From Austropuccinia psidii (lineage: Eukaryota; Basidiomycota; Pucciniomycetes; Pucciniales; Sphaerophragmiaceae): DNA of 64,000 bases. Position 1 is the stretch's first letter. Each line of letters begins with the position of its first letter. The notes beneath the pieces were generated by a model. The model was not told the origin of the DNA and ran no database searches. It saw only the letters and a list, made by a program, of their open reading frames with translations. A program made the position numbers and the translations under genes. Location: contig JALGQZ010000002.1 in the NCBI GenBank assembly GCA_023105745.1, positions 80,431,785 to 80,495,784 of the forward strand, read 5' to 3'. Of this stretch, positions 46,639-57,621 are shown one piece after another.

Positions 46639-48150
46639 GGTTGTTGGTAAAAGCACGTAAGCTTTTAGTAAAAACACGTAAGCCCTTATGTGTTTTTACC
46701 ATAAGCTTATGTATTTTTACCAAATTATGGGCAAAACGCATAATTTTATAGGCTCAGTTTTGGGAATTTTTAACATTTTTTTTTGCCATATTTTTTCCAA
46801 CATGGGATGTGAAGGTCCCCAAATTTTTTCAATTTTTTTTTTTTTGCCCAATTTTTCTATTTTGGGCAATTTGGTAAAATGGCCCATTTTTTTGAAAAAA
46901 TTCATTAAAAATGTTCCCACTTATGAATTTCAATATTTTTTTTTTAAAAAATAAAGGTGAGAATGTTGAGAATAATAAACTAGAAGCCCAAAATTTTGGT
47001 ATTTTTTTTGCAAGAACATTTGTAGGCCCAAAAAGTCCATGTTTCTTTATGTTTTTTTGTTCATGTTTGTAATTAAATTGAAAATGACATTTATGACATA
47101 AATTGAATTCAAAATGTAATTTATGATAAGTGGAAGTTAAAATTTGATTTTTGGCATTAACAGTGCCATTTATCACATCAAAAGTGCCATAAATGGCATC
47201 AAGAATGACATACAGATGCCATTTATGGCCAGAAAATTGGCATAAATGGCATTACAGCAATGCCATAAATTGGATTGAATAGCCTTGACAATGCCATTTA
47301 CGCATTTAACAATGCCATAAATGGCCTTAACATTGGCCTAAAAAATGGCATGAATGGCCTTAAAAATGGAATTAATGGCCTTAGCTATAACATAAATGGC
47401 ATCAAAAATGCCATTTATGGAATCAAAAATTCCATTTGTGGCATTACATAAATGGAATTAACAATGCCATTTATGGTGTTACATAAATGGAATTATGCCA
47501 TTTATTGCATTGATAATGCCATTAATGCCATTGTGAATGTGGCATTATTAATGCCATTTATGGCATTTTTGGCATCAGAAATGTTGCATTTTTAATGCCA
47601 TAAATGGAATTAATGGCATCAATAATATTTCATTGATAATGCTATTAATGGCACTGTTAATGCCATTTATGGCACTGTTAATGCCATTCATGGCACTGTT
47701 AATGCCATTCATGGCACTGTTAATGCCATTTATGGCACTGTTAATGCCATTTATGGCACTGTTAATGCCATAAATGGCACTGTTAATTTCATTTATGGCA
47801 CTGTTAATGTCATTTATGGCACTGTTAATGCCATTTATGGCACTGTTAATGCCATTTATGGCACTGTTAATGCCATTTATGGCACTGTTAATGCCATTTA
47901 TGGCACTGTTACTGCCATTTATGGCACTGTTACTGCCATTTATGGCACTGTTAATTCCATTTATGGCATTGTTGATTCCATAAATGGCATTAATGGCATC
48001 AGAAATATTGCATTGATAATGCCATTAATGGCACTGTTAATGCCATAAATGGAATTTTTAATGCCACAAATGGCATTAATGGAATCATAAATGCCATAAA
48101 TAGCCATATTTCATTTAAAAACCATCCGTTACGTGTTTTTACCAATACCC
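46639..48150. mobile_element. non-autonomous TIR DNA element with 8-bp target duplication and internal satellite
   Basis: The left end contains TTGGTAAAAGCACGTAAG; the right end, read in reverse complement, contains TTGGTAAAAACACGTAAC. Flanking TAAATTAT occurs at 46631-46638 and 48151-48158, an exact 8-bp duplication, and removal restores the B LTR. Further copies of the GTAAAAACACGTAAG word occur sub-terminally at the left end in both orientations (46668-46725), as expected for transposase binding sites. No transposase is encoded; about 1 kb is made of ATGGCATT/AATGCCAT words. An 8-bp duplication suggests a hAT-like mobiliser, which is inference. Confidence 0.85.
47647..47982. repeat. 21-bp satellite inside the TIR element
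   Basis: About 16 near-perfect units of ATGGCACTGTTAATGCCATTT. Each unit contains ATGGC...GCCAT inverted words so single strands can fold into stacked hairpins. On either side (47155-47646, 47983-48110) degenerate ATGGCATTA-type words continue. The frame reading MALLMPF repeats is an artefact of the 21-bp (7-codon) period. Confidence 0.9.
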
Positions 48151-50124
48151 TAAATTATAATTATTCTATTGTTGCTATAGTCACTGACAGCTAGAACAAT
48201 AAGTGTAAAGCTCTTAATGAGACAATTACATGTGGAAAATATTAATATTTAACCACTTATTAATAATATATAAATCTTTAACCACTTATAAATAATACAT
48301 AAATATTTAACCACTTATAAATAATATATAAATATTATTTATAACAGAGTTCAAACACATTCTGTGCAGAAATAATTCTTATAGAAAAATTCTATATAAA
48401 AAAAACTAATAATAGATAAAAAAAATATAGAATTTTAGAGAAAACTTACTTATAATATAAGCTTAATACACCAAGTCAAACAGCAACAGTTATTATATTA
48501 AATAATTATTATAAGTTAAAAAAATGCCAAAAATCAATATTTTTAAAGATAAAACAACTTTTTATAATAAAAACCATGATTAAAGAGTTTTTGAGAGGAA
48601 TTTGTGGATTTTAAAAGATATTTTCAAGACAATAATTGTATAAAATAAATTATATTATAGATGATTACAACAATAATCTAATTTCTATGATTTCAATTCT
48701 TTAATTTAAGATTTATAAAGAATAAAATACTTAAGAAATATTTTAATAATAAGATTTTATATATAATAAAACTTTACCTGTTTAAATGTCTAATATGATT
48801 GGATTGATAATTGATGATGGACAATAACAGTGATGAACAGACTCTTTCTATGTCTACAGAGCAGCTCTCATGATTCACAATGGATATAGAGGGCGTGCTC
48901 AGGTCAAAACTGAAAAACCATGCTTAAAAATAAGGCTCTTAACTTAAGGTAACTTATTTTTAATTCCAATTTAAAATTACCAGTGTTATTATTAACTCCA
49001 AGTAAGTTTAATCCTCATTTAAGTTAATTATTTTGAGTTTTAATATAAAATAAGTTTATTTATATTGAATTTCATCACATGAACAACTTAAAAGTAGAGT
49101 TTCAAGCAGAAATCTCTTAAGCTCAATTTTTAATTAATTTTTAAAGCAATCTTAATTTTTTTTAAGTAAAATGAAAAGAGTAAATTTCCAGGCTAATTAA
49201 CCAGGAAATCTGTTCATAAAAGATACTTAAAATTGAATTTATATATAGATAATATTAAATTGTAAGCTATGTGAATCTTTCAAGGAAATCCATTAAGAAT
49301 TGTATTTTTAATAAATTTTTGAAGTTATTGCTGTTTTTCCACATAAAATAGCAATACACCCGAAACCTTAACTTTTGATAAGGTCTTGATGCTTGTAGCT
49401 TTAAAGTTTTAAGCATATTTAAGCTTTGAAAGGTCTCAAAACTCTAATTCCAAGCCTGCATATTGGGATTTACCCTTTGGCAGCTTGAAATTCCTGTCCA
49501 AATTGGGATAAAACCAGTTTAAACTTTAACTTTGGATCAACGTCTAATCTTAAAGTTTAAATAAGGTTGAAAATCCTCCAATACAGGTGGACAACCTTAA
49601 TTGAATCCTTGCAGATCCAAAAAATTGGGTACCCCAGCTCTATTTGGTCTTTTTCCTTTGTCCCACCTTTTTGCATGGATTTTTCCCTTTTATTTATTTA
49701 AAGCCATACTATGGCCTTAAACACTTTTAAATTGAGCTCACACAGGATTTACATTCTGTATGGCAAATCCTTAGCCAATGCAGTAAATATACACAACACC
49801 TCAATTTTAACTAAAATTTTGGTAAGCTTGCATAAACCTTGTGAAACTTTAAATTTAGGCTTATTTAAGCTTAAATTTAACAATTTTAAAAAAATGTTAA
49901 AAAAGTTACATTAGTACTGTGAGATTCTTGAATCTTCCAATAACATAAGAAATAAGCATTTTAACATAATATTTATAACTTTGTTTATCCAAAAAAAAGT
50001 TATACTTATGTTTTGTTATTTTTTATTTTGAATTCAATTGAAAAGTCTGTTGAAGACTAAATCATCTGTATATAAAATCATTTGTGGCCTTATGGGTATG
50101 TTATTCATACCTCATAGGCTCACA

Positions 50125-50461
50125 ATCTTCCTCATAGCTTAAATTCTTCCATTTGATTGAATAGTTGTAGAAGCCTCAGGATCTATTTTTTTTTGTATAC
50201 ATTGAGAAGATCCTTGGATCTTAAGAGAATATTTATTCAACCACACCATTTGCTGAAGTTTTCTCCAGTCAGAATGTGACCACAAGACAATGATTTAGTA
50301 AAGAAAGTAAAATACCTAAACAGTGGACTACAAGTATTGTATAAATATTAGCTAGGATTTTGTTTTAAAGAAGCTACAAGATCAACAAACACTGGTTGTG
50401 ACAAGATTCCATTAGGTTAGTCTTGGAGGAAGTAGTATAGCAAGAAAGGATCTGCTGTACC
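50125..50461. other. unassigned sequence between B LTR and A2 insertion (left half)
   Basis: About 340 bp, continued after A2 at 59889-60336 (A2 inserted here, duplicating GTACC). No clear coding signal. A minus-strand stretch translating around WLNKYSLKIQGSS near 50200 looks vaguely like retroelement gag but cannot be supported. Confidence 0.35.
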
Positions 50462-51874
50462 TGTCACAACCATGGCAATTCACCTCCTTGGATCCCCATA
50501 TGGCATATCAAGCCATAGTTCTCTTATGGCCAATTGGCCATATCCATCACCAGTTGCCAATATGGCCACGTCATCATCTTATGGACCTTTCATGGCCATT
50601 TGTGTTTTGGAGCCTTCATGGCCCTTCACCTCAATCCAGAACCCATAGGGGCAATTTATGCCCAAATGGGTATTTCTGGTCATTTCCCTCAAAACCAAGG
50701 GAAATGGCCCAAATGGCTGTTTTTGGCCATTTGGGCTCATAATGCGCATTTGCGCATTTTTGCGCACTTTGACGCAAAGTGTCCAAAAGACACTTTCCCG
50801 CCTTTTGGGCCAGTTTTTGGCTCAGAACCCAAAAGTGGCCAAAAACCCCAAAGGGCCCAGAAACACCTTTCCAAGCTCTGAAGCCATCACATCCACCCTT
50901 TTCCCCTCTGCTTTTCCATCTCAAGACCTTTGGACGTAATCTTCTTTCCAATGAACCAGTATGCCATAAATGATGTTATATATCATTGTACATCATTTTT
51001 CAACAGCAATTCAATGGTGGCAATATCAAATGGTCATTTCAACATTCCAACATCTCATCACGTCATCAAGGCACCCAATCATTCAGAGGAATCATCAAGG
51101 CTCAAGAGCAAGTGTTTCAGCGTCAAAGACCAATGATGCCATCAAGCAGTCATTGGTTATTCTCACTCCAAGTATTCCTTCCAATGGAATACTTTCAATT
51201 CATTCTCAAAAGTGTATTCAAGAGGCGGTGCCAAAAGAAATTGTCAAGTGTCAAAGCTCCACTCAATCCATCTTGGCAACCATATTCATTTCAATACAGT
51301 CTGGATCCACCAAGAACTGTATTTCATTTTCAAGTATGGGAAGTTCATTCAACCCAATTCAATTTCAATATTAGCCAGCTGTATCAATTCCCAAAACAAT
51401 CAATACAGCCTCAAGGATCAATACAGATCAGTTTCCAGCCTGAAGAACTCAAGCTCCCAACTTTTCACATATACCGGCTACCCTTTCCACCCTGGGGGGT
51501 TTTTTCCCAGTTAATTAATATACTTTGATTTTCTTTTCATTTTAGTAAAAGCAAATACCGATATTATTAAGTCAGTCATTTAGCACCTTTCTCTTTCTCT
51601 TTCTTGGCCTGTCAATGGATATTTGGTGGTCATATCCTTACTAATTCCATTATTCATTTTTGGCAGGTTGAAACAGTGATTAAGGACTTACTTGGTTGGC
51701 TCTTTGGCCATTTGGCTTCCCTTTCCTCTTTGCATCTCATCTTGTACCTGCATATGTTTTAGAGGAATTCATTCTTATTATTTTTATTTCTTTATTCTTT
51801 GGAGTTTTCCAAGTGAGTTCCCTGATTGCTGAGTGCCAGGCCACTCTTGTATTTCCACTAGAGCCCCTGTGACA
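50462..51874 (+). repeat. 5' LTR of A2
   Basis: TGTCACAACC...CCCTGTGACA with 7-bp perfect terminal inverted repeats (TGTCACA/TGTGACA), 1413 bp. Contains a short GCGCA tract (50740-50766), which is about 46 bp longer in the 3' LTR. AGTTAATTAATATA at 51509-51522 probably marks the start of R (see primer-binding feature). Confidence 0.93.
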
Positions 51875-51875
51875 T

Positions 51876-51889
51876 TATATTAATTAACT
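51876..51889 (+). promoter_or_regulatory. self-complementary primer-binding segment of A2
   Basis: TATATTAATTAACT begins one base after the LTR end and is the exact reverse complement of AGTTAATTAATATA inside the LTR (51509-51522). No TGG-type tRNA site is present here. In Tf1/sushi-like elements the transcript 5' end folds back onto such a site to prime minus-strand synthesis. The TTAATTAA core is itself palindromic, which raises the chance-match rate. Confidence 0.6.
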
Positions 51890-52568
51890 CATAATTTCTT
51901 TTTCATTCTGTTCATTCTTTCTTTATAATTTCATTCACTCATTTCATCGAAATTATGATTCTTTTACGCTTATGAACTTAATGATTCATTGTCATCTCTC
52001 AATTTTCTTTCATTCATTCTTCCTTTTGAAAATTGAAAGCTGACCGATTTTTATTTTTGTTATTCTCTTTAAAATCTTTTTCAAATTATCAATTTTCATT
52101 TCATTCATAATTCAGGCGTCATCTTGGTTTTCTTTGATTTTCAAATTTTTCATCAAGACATTCAGACACGTTATTCACATCAAGATTCATAATTGATTCA
52201 TTCTTCAAGAATTTTGGTTTTTAAAGAATAATTCACTTCATTTTGATTGATTGATTGATTTGACATATTTGATATTGACCTGAAGATTTCATTGATTTTG
52301 CTGATTTTTCACATCAAGAATTTTGACATAAACTGATTTTGCCTCAAGATTTCATTTGATTGATTGATTTTTGCAAGATTTTTTGATTTTTGATTGATTT
52401 TATTCATTGATTTTTTGACTTCAAGACTTCATTTGATTTTGATTTATTGACGTACTTGAAGATTTTCATTTTGATTCATTCATTTTCCTCAAGATTTGAT
52501 TGTTGACTCTTTTCACTTCAAGCAAATCTTGATTCTTATTCATTTAATTCGATTTTATTCCTGTTATC
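51890..52568 (+). other. A2 leader
   Basis: Non-coding pyrimidine-biased sequence built from TTGATT, TCAAGA and CATTC words, e.g. tandem TTGATTGATTGATT near 52245. Counterpart of 26665-27379 in A1. Confidence 0.75.
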
Positions 52569-53906
52569 ATGCCTGTTCAACATTCACCTCCAGAAAGACA
52601 GACAAGATCTCAGGCCAGAGCTCAAGCTGTTCTCACTCCAACTCCAAGAGCTCCTCTAGATGGCACCCCAGCAGTTCCTCAACTGAGGGCCCAATTAGAT
52701 AGAGTACCCCGCATGGAAGGAGCAGCACCATCCAGGAAGGAAGGAAGAGGGCCCAGAAGATCAAGTTCATTTTCAGGAGTAGTTGGCGGATTTCCAGGAA
52801 CTTCAAGGACTATTTTCAAAGGCCCAGTTGAAGATGGTGAAGAGGAGGAGGAGAATTCTGTGGAAGAGGAAGAGTCTGATGGTACTGAAGGTGTTCCTGC
52901 TCCGGTGGAAGCATCCCAAGGTACTGGAAGGCCAACTCTAGCCCAGTCTAATCAGCCTGTCTCTCATCAGTCTGAACCCTCTCTATTGGCCATCATGCAG
53001 CAAATGACTCAGATTATGGCCACTCTTCAAGCAGCTTCATCTTCTGAAGCATCAAGACCACCAGCCTTCAAGACTCCACCTATGAAGGCACCGGAATGCT
53101 TTGATGGGACTCAGCCCTTCAAAGTTAGAAGTTTCATTCAGTCTTGTCAATTGATATTCTATAATGATCCGGCAAATTTCTCTCAAGACAGAAAGAAAGT
53201 TCTCTATGCCACATCATTTCTTATTGGCAGGGCTGCAAAATGGATTGAGCCTTATCTTTCCAATCTCACCGATCAAGACTCAAATTAGCTTCTCAATTCT
53301 TGGCCTCTTTTTGAATCTCAACTCTTCACTCTATTTGGTGACCCGAATGAAGTCAGAAAAGCAGAAGCTGAGTTGGATTCTTTAAGAATGAAAGAAGGTG
53401 GGCATGTATCCTTATACATTGCTGATTTCAGAAGTTTAGTCTCAAGAATCGGGGATTGGGGTGAAAGAGCTCTTATCCATCATTTCAGGAAGGTATTGCC
53501 ATCCAGGATTTTGGATCAATTGGCCTCCCATCCTTCAAGAATTGACTCTCTTCAAGACTTAATGGACATTACCCTGGAACTTGATACCAGGTACCATGAG
53601 AGGCAAAATGAAAAGAGTCATCATCAAGAGAAGAAGCCAGAAGCCTCAAAGTCAAGTTCTTCTCATCCTCAAAATTCTTCAAGCTCAAGTCAAAAGAAGA
53701 AGAAGAATTTTCAGAAGAGGGACAAGCCCCATTCTTCTTTATTGAATAAATATTTCAAGCTCATGAATTCTGAAAAAGAAAGAAGAATCAAAGAGGGTCT
53801 TTGTACCTATTGTGGTGGGAAGCATAGTCTTGAGACCTGTTTCAAAAGGCCTCAAAACAAGCTTACCCAACCTTCAGGCAAATTTCCCAGCCAGGGAAAA
53901 GCCTGA
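52569..53906 (+). pseudogene. A2 gag with one nonsense codon
   Basis: The frame of 445 codons begins MPVQHSPPERQT. N-terminus rich in Pro/Arg, then an acidic EDGEEEEENSVEEEE block (about 98-112), capsid-like region from about 165, Ser/Lys-rich linker, and zinc knuckle CTYCGGKHSLETC near residue 415. The TAG at 53286-53288 (codon 240) corresponds to CAG in A1, a C-to-T change. Stop TGA at 53904-53906 follows the slippery site. The 16-bp block missing in A1 is present here. Confidence 0.88.
53894..53900 (+). promoter_or_regulatory. -1 ribosomal frameshift slippery site, gag-pol junction of A2
   Basis: G GGA AAA with GGA at 53895-53897 in the gag frame, followed by GCC TGA. A -1 slip continues into the pol frame (SLSEDHVVFNGL). 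No downstream pseudoknot was modelled. Confidence 0.7.
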
Positions 53907-56900
53907 GTGAAGATCATGTTGTGTTCAATGGTCTTCACAGTTTTCCATCCAGAGCACAATTGTGCATTCTGAATACTGGTGTCAAAAATTCTCTTAAATT
54001 TTTTGTTTTTTCTTCTCTTTCTGATGTTTTTTACATTATTCTCATTGATTCTGGTGCTACCAACTCATTTATTGCAAAGCAGTTTGTTCACAAGTATTCA
54101 TTGACTACGTCAGAGCTTCCAGAGAAGATTCCCCTCATCATTTTAGACTCCTCTGAGTCTCCTTCTTTATTTGTGACTCACCATACTAAATATATGGTTG
54201 AGCTCCCTTCCTTCCCAAGCTTTGAATGGGATTTTTTAGTCATTGATACTCCCAAGGGAGAAGACCTCATATTGGGCTTTGACTTTCTTAATCATTTTAA
54301 TCCGTTTATTGATTGGAGGCAAGGATTGATCACCTTTAATTCTGATCAAAAGGACTATAATGATCCTTTAATTTCTTTCAGTAATGACTTTTCTTCTGCC
54401 AAATCATGTGCAGCTCTGGTTGGTGATTCTAGAACACCATCATTTCTGTCTTCTGTCCATATCCCTTCCCTTAATTCCCATCAGTCATTACTATCATCTA
54501 GAGATGAAGTCTTCAAAGAGATTCAAGATGCTGGAGAAGATAATTCTGTATCTTCACTTCATCTCTTCTTTGGGAATATGGACCTTCCTCCTTCATCTTA
54601 TCATGACTTCCTGGAGGAGTTGTGGGATGAAGAGGAAGAGCCAGAAGAAATAGAAACGGTGATGAAGGTTGTTCCTCCTGTTTATCACCAATACTTGGAT
54701 GTATTCTCCAAGGTGAAAGCAGAGAAACTTCCTCCTCACCGCGCCTGTGATCATCATATCGAGCTGGAGGGGTCTCTACCTCCAGTTGGGGTGATCTACT
54801 CTTTATCAAACCAAGAGTCAGATACACTCAGGGCCTACATTTCAGAGAATGTAGAGAAAGGTTTCATCCGGCCAAGCTCCTCTTCTACAGGAGCGCCTGT
54901 TCTTTTTGTCAAAAAGAAAGATGGTGGCCTCCGTTTGTGTGTTGATTACCGCAAACTCAATGCTGTTACTAGGAAGAACAAGTATCCTGTTCCTCCTATG
55001 AACCAGCTTCTCACTGTTTTCAATGGTTCTTCTATCTTCTCCAAGATTGATTTGCGTGGTGCATATAACCTTCTCAGAATCAAGGAAGGTGATGAACGTT
55101 TGACTTGTTTTAGAACCAAATATGGTAGTTATGAGTACTTGGTTATGCCTTTCCTGCTTACCAATGCTCCTGCTTCTTTTCAAAATCTTGTCAATGATAT
55201 TTTTTATGATCTTCTTGATGTTTATGTTGTGGTTCATTTGGATGACATTATGGTCTTTTCCAAATCTGAGGACAAACATGTCACTCATGTGTCCACTGTT
55301 CTTTCCAGACTCAGAGCCAATAACCTCTTTGCTAAGGCGTCCAAATGCCTATTCCATGTTTCTAGTGTAGAGTACTTAGGTTATGTTGTTTCTTCTGAAG
55401 GCCTCAAGATGGACCAAGCAAAAGTCCAGCAAATTCTCAATTGGCCGCCTCCAAGAAACCTCAAGGCTCTGCAATCATTCCTTGGCTTTGCCAATTTTTA
55501 CCGCCGTTTCATCAAGAATTATTCAAAGAAAATTAGTTCACTCACAAGTTTCCTCAAGAAAGATTCCCGTTTTCCCCTAAATGAGGAAGCTCTTAGACAG
55601 TTTCATCAACTCAAAGAGGCATTCACCACTGCTCCAATCCTTTCTCATTTCAATCCTTCTCTACCCACCATTGTAGAGACCAATGCATCAGATTATGCCT
55701 TGGGTGCTTTACTGAGTCAGGTCTCTGACTCAGGAAAATATCCCATTGCATTTGATAGCGGCAAGCTTCTCCCAGCTGAGCTTAATTATGAGATTCATGA
55801 CAAGGAACTCCTTGGCATAGTCTGGGCTCTCAAGTGCTGGAGAGCTTTTCTCCTTTCCATTTCTTCCCCTTTTGAAGTTCTCACCGATCATTCATCTCTT
55901 CAATATTTTATGTCTTCCAAGATTCTCGCTCGCCGTCAAGCCCACTGGGCTGAATTTTTATCTGAATTCCATTTCTCAATCACTTACCGCCCTGGCCGCT
56001 TGGCCACCCTTCCAGATGCCTTGTCATGTTGGGACGACGTTTACCCAGAGAGGGGGGAGGATTTCATCAGCAAGAATCCAATGAACTATCAGAAGATAAT
56101 CAAGCAAGATGAAATTCAAGCCTCAAAGTTTTTTGCAGTCAAGGTGGATTCATTTTCAAATTTGATCGATTCAATTCAGAAGGCAGTGTGGCAAGATTCT
56201 CAATATAAAAGTGTCCTTGAAGATTTGGGTAAAGGTAAATCTGTCCAAGTTATTCTCTTGATTCCTCTTCCAAACTTCTCATTTTCAAAGATCAGGTGGT
56301 GGTCCCAAATGACCCCACAATTCAACTCAATATACTTCAAAAGCGGCATGACTCTCCTCTAGCTGGACACCCCGGCCAAGAGAAGACTCTTAAACTTGTC
56401 AAGCGGGATTTCCGCTGGTCCGGCATGACTCAATTCATCAAGGATTATGTCTCATCCTGTCAACAGTGTTCAAGAAACAAAAATATTCATCACAAGAAGT
56501 TTGGACTCCTCAAACCTCTTCCAATTCCAAGTGGTCCTTGGAGTTGTCTTTCAATGGATTTAATCACTCAATTGCCACTGTCCAATTCCTTTGACTCAAT
56601 CCTTGTCATAGTGGACAGATTCTCAAAAATGGCGGTTTTTATTCCAACAATAGCTTCAATCACTTCATTAGATTTGGCCCATTTATTCATCAAGAATATT
56701 TTCTCAAAGCATGGCCTTCCTTCAAGCATTGTTAGTGATCGAGGTTCTCTTTTTGTTTCTTCCTTTTGGACCAATCTTTGTCAGCAGCTCAAGATTTCAA
56801 GAGATCTGTCAACTGCTTATCACCCAGAAACTGATGGACAGACAGAGAGGGTAAATCAGATACTAGAAAAGTACCTTTGGATGTATGTCAGTTATCATCA

Positions 56901-57621
56901 AGATGATTGGAACACCTGGCTCCCTCTGGCTGGATTTGCATACAATAACTCTGACCACTCTTCAACAAAACAATCACTGTTTTTCACTGTTTATGGAAGA
57001 GATCCTCATTTTGACTCAGTTCACATCACTCAAGATACTCCGGCTGGAAAGTTATCAACAAAAATCCAATCAGTACAGCAAGATGTCAAGAGAGAACTTG
57101 AAGTTGCCATAAACAGGTTGAAGAGGTATGCAGATAAAAGTAGAGCAAGTCCACCTGTTTTCAATCCTGGTGACATGGTATGGCTTTCTTCCAAGAACAT
57201 CAAATCAACCAGACCCACCAAAAAACTATCCGAAAGATGGTTGGGTCCTTTTCCAATCTTGAAGAAAGTCAGTTCTCATGCTTACCACCTCAAGCTTACA
57301 TCTCAATGGAAATCCATCCACCCAGTCTTCCATATCTCACTTTTGGAACCAGTCAAGACATCAACAATCCCAAATCGGCATCAAGAGCCTCCTAATCCAA
57401 TTATCATTGAAGAAGAAGAGGAATGGGAAGTCTCTCAAATACTGGACTCAAAGCTCAAGAGAAGAAAATTATGGTATCTGGTGGAATGGAAAGGTTTCAG
57501 TCAAGACCCAGAAAGATCCACTTGGGAACCAGCCAAAAACCTCAAGAATTGTCCTGAACTTGTCAAATATTTTCATTCTTTATATCCTGACAAGCCGGGT
57601 CCCAATTCTTCAAAAGCTTGA
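53901..57621 (+). pseudogene. A2 pol: protease, RT, RNase H, integrase, chromodomain; one frameshift
   Basis: Protease IDSGATNSF (near 54045), RT with LCVDYRKLNAVTRKNKYPVP and the catalytic box VVHLDDIMVFS, where A1 has YLDD, RNase H-like VETNASDYALGA (N at the usual catalytic D), integrase zinc finger HDSPLAGHPG...CQQC (intact), D-D-E core with VSDRGSLFVSSFW and YHPETDGQTERVNQ, and a C-terminal chromodomain EVSQILDSKLKRRKLWYLVE (about 57427-57486). One base present in A1 is missing between 56249 and 56250, so the frame splits into 53901-56362 and 56296-57621. No internal methionine is needed to start because pol is read from gag. Confidence 0.9.

Larger units (their letters stand above)
46436..50124 (-). 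repeat. right (5') LTR of element B, carrying an insertion
   Basis: TGTAAGGTTTGTCTATGAAAC at 46436 to ATAGGCTCACA at 50124. It matches 36235-38404 along both sides of a 1.5-kb TIR element at 46639-48150. The net LTR length without the insertion is about 2.17 kb. Confidence 0.85.

Noticed and set aside
47774..47983. Frame of MALLMPF repeats
   Set aside because: Product of a 21-bp satellite whose period is a multiple of three; no start context or conservation.
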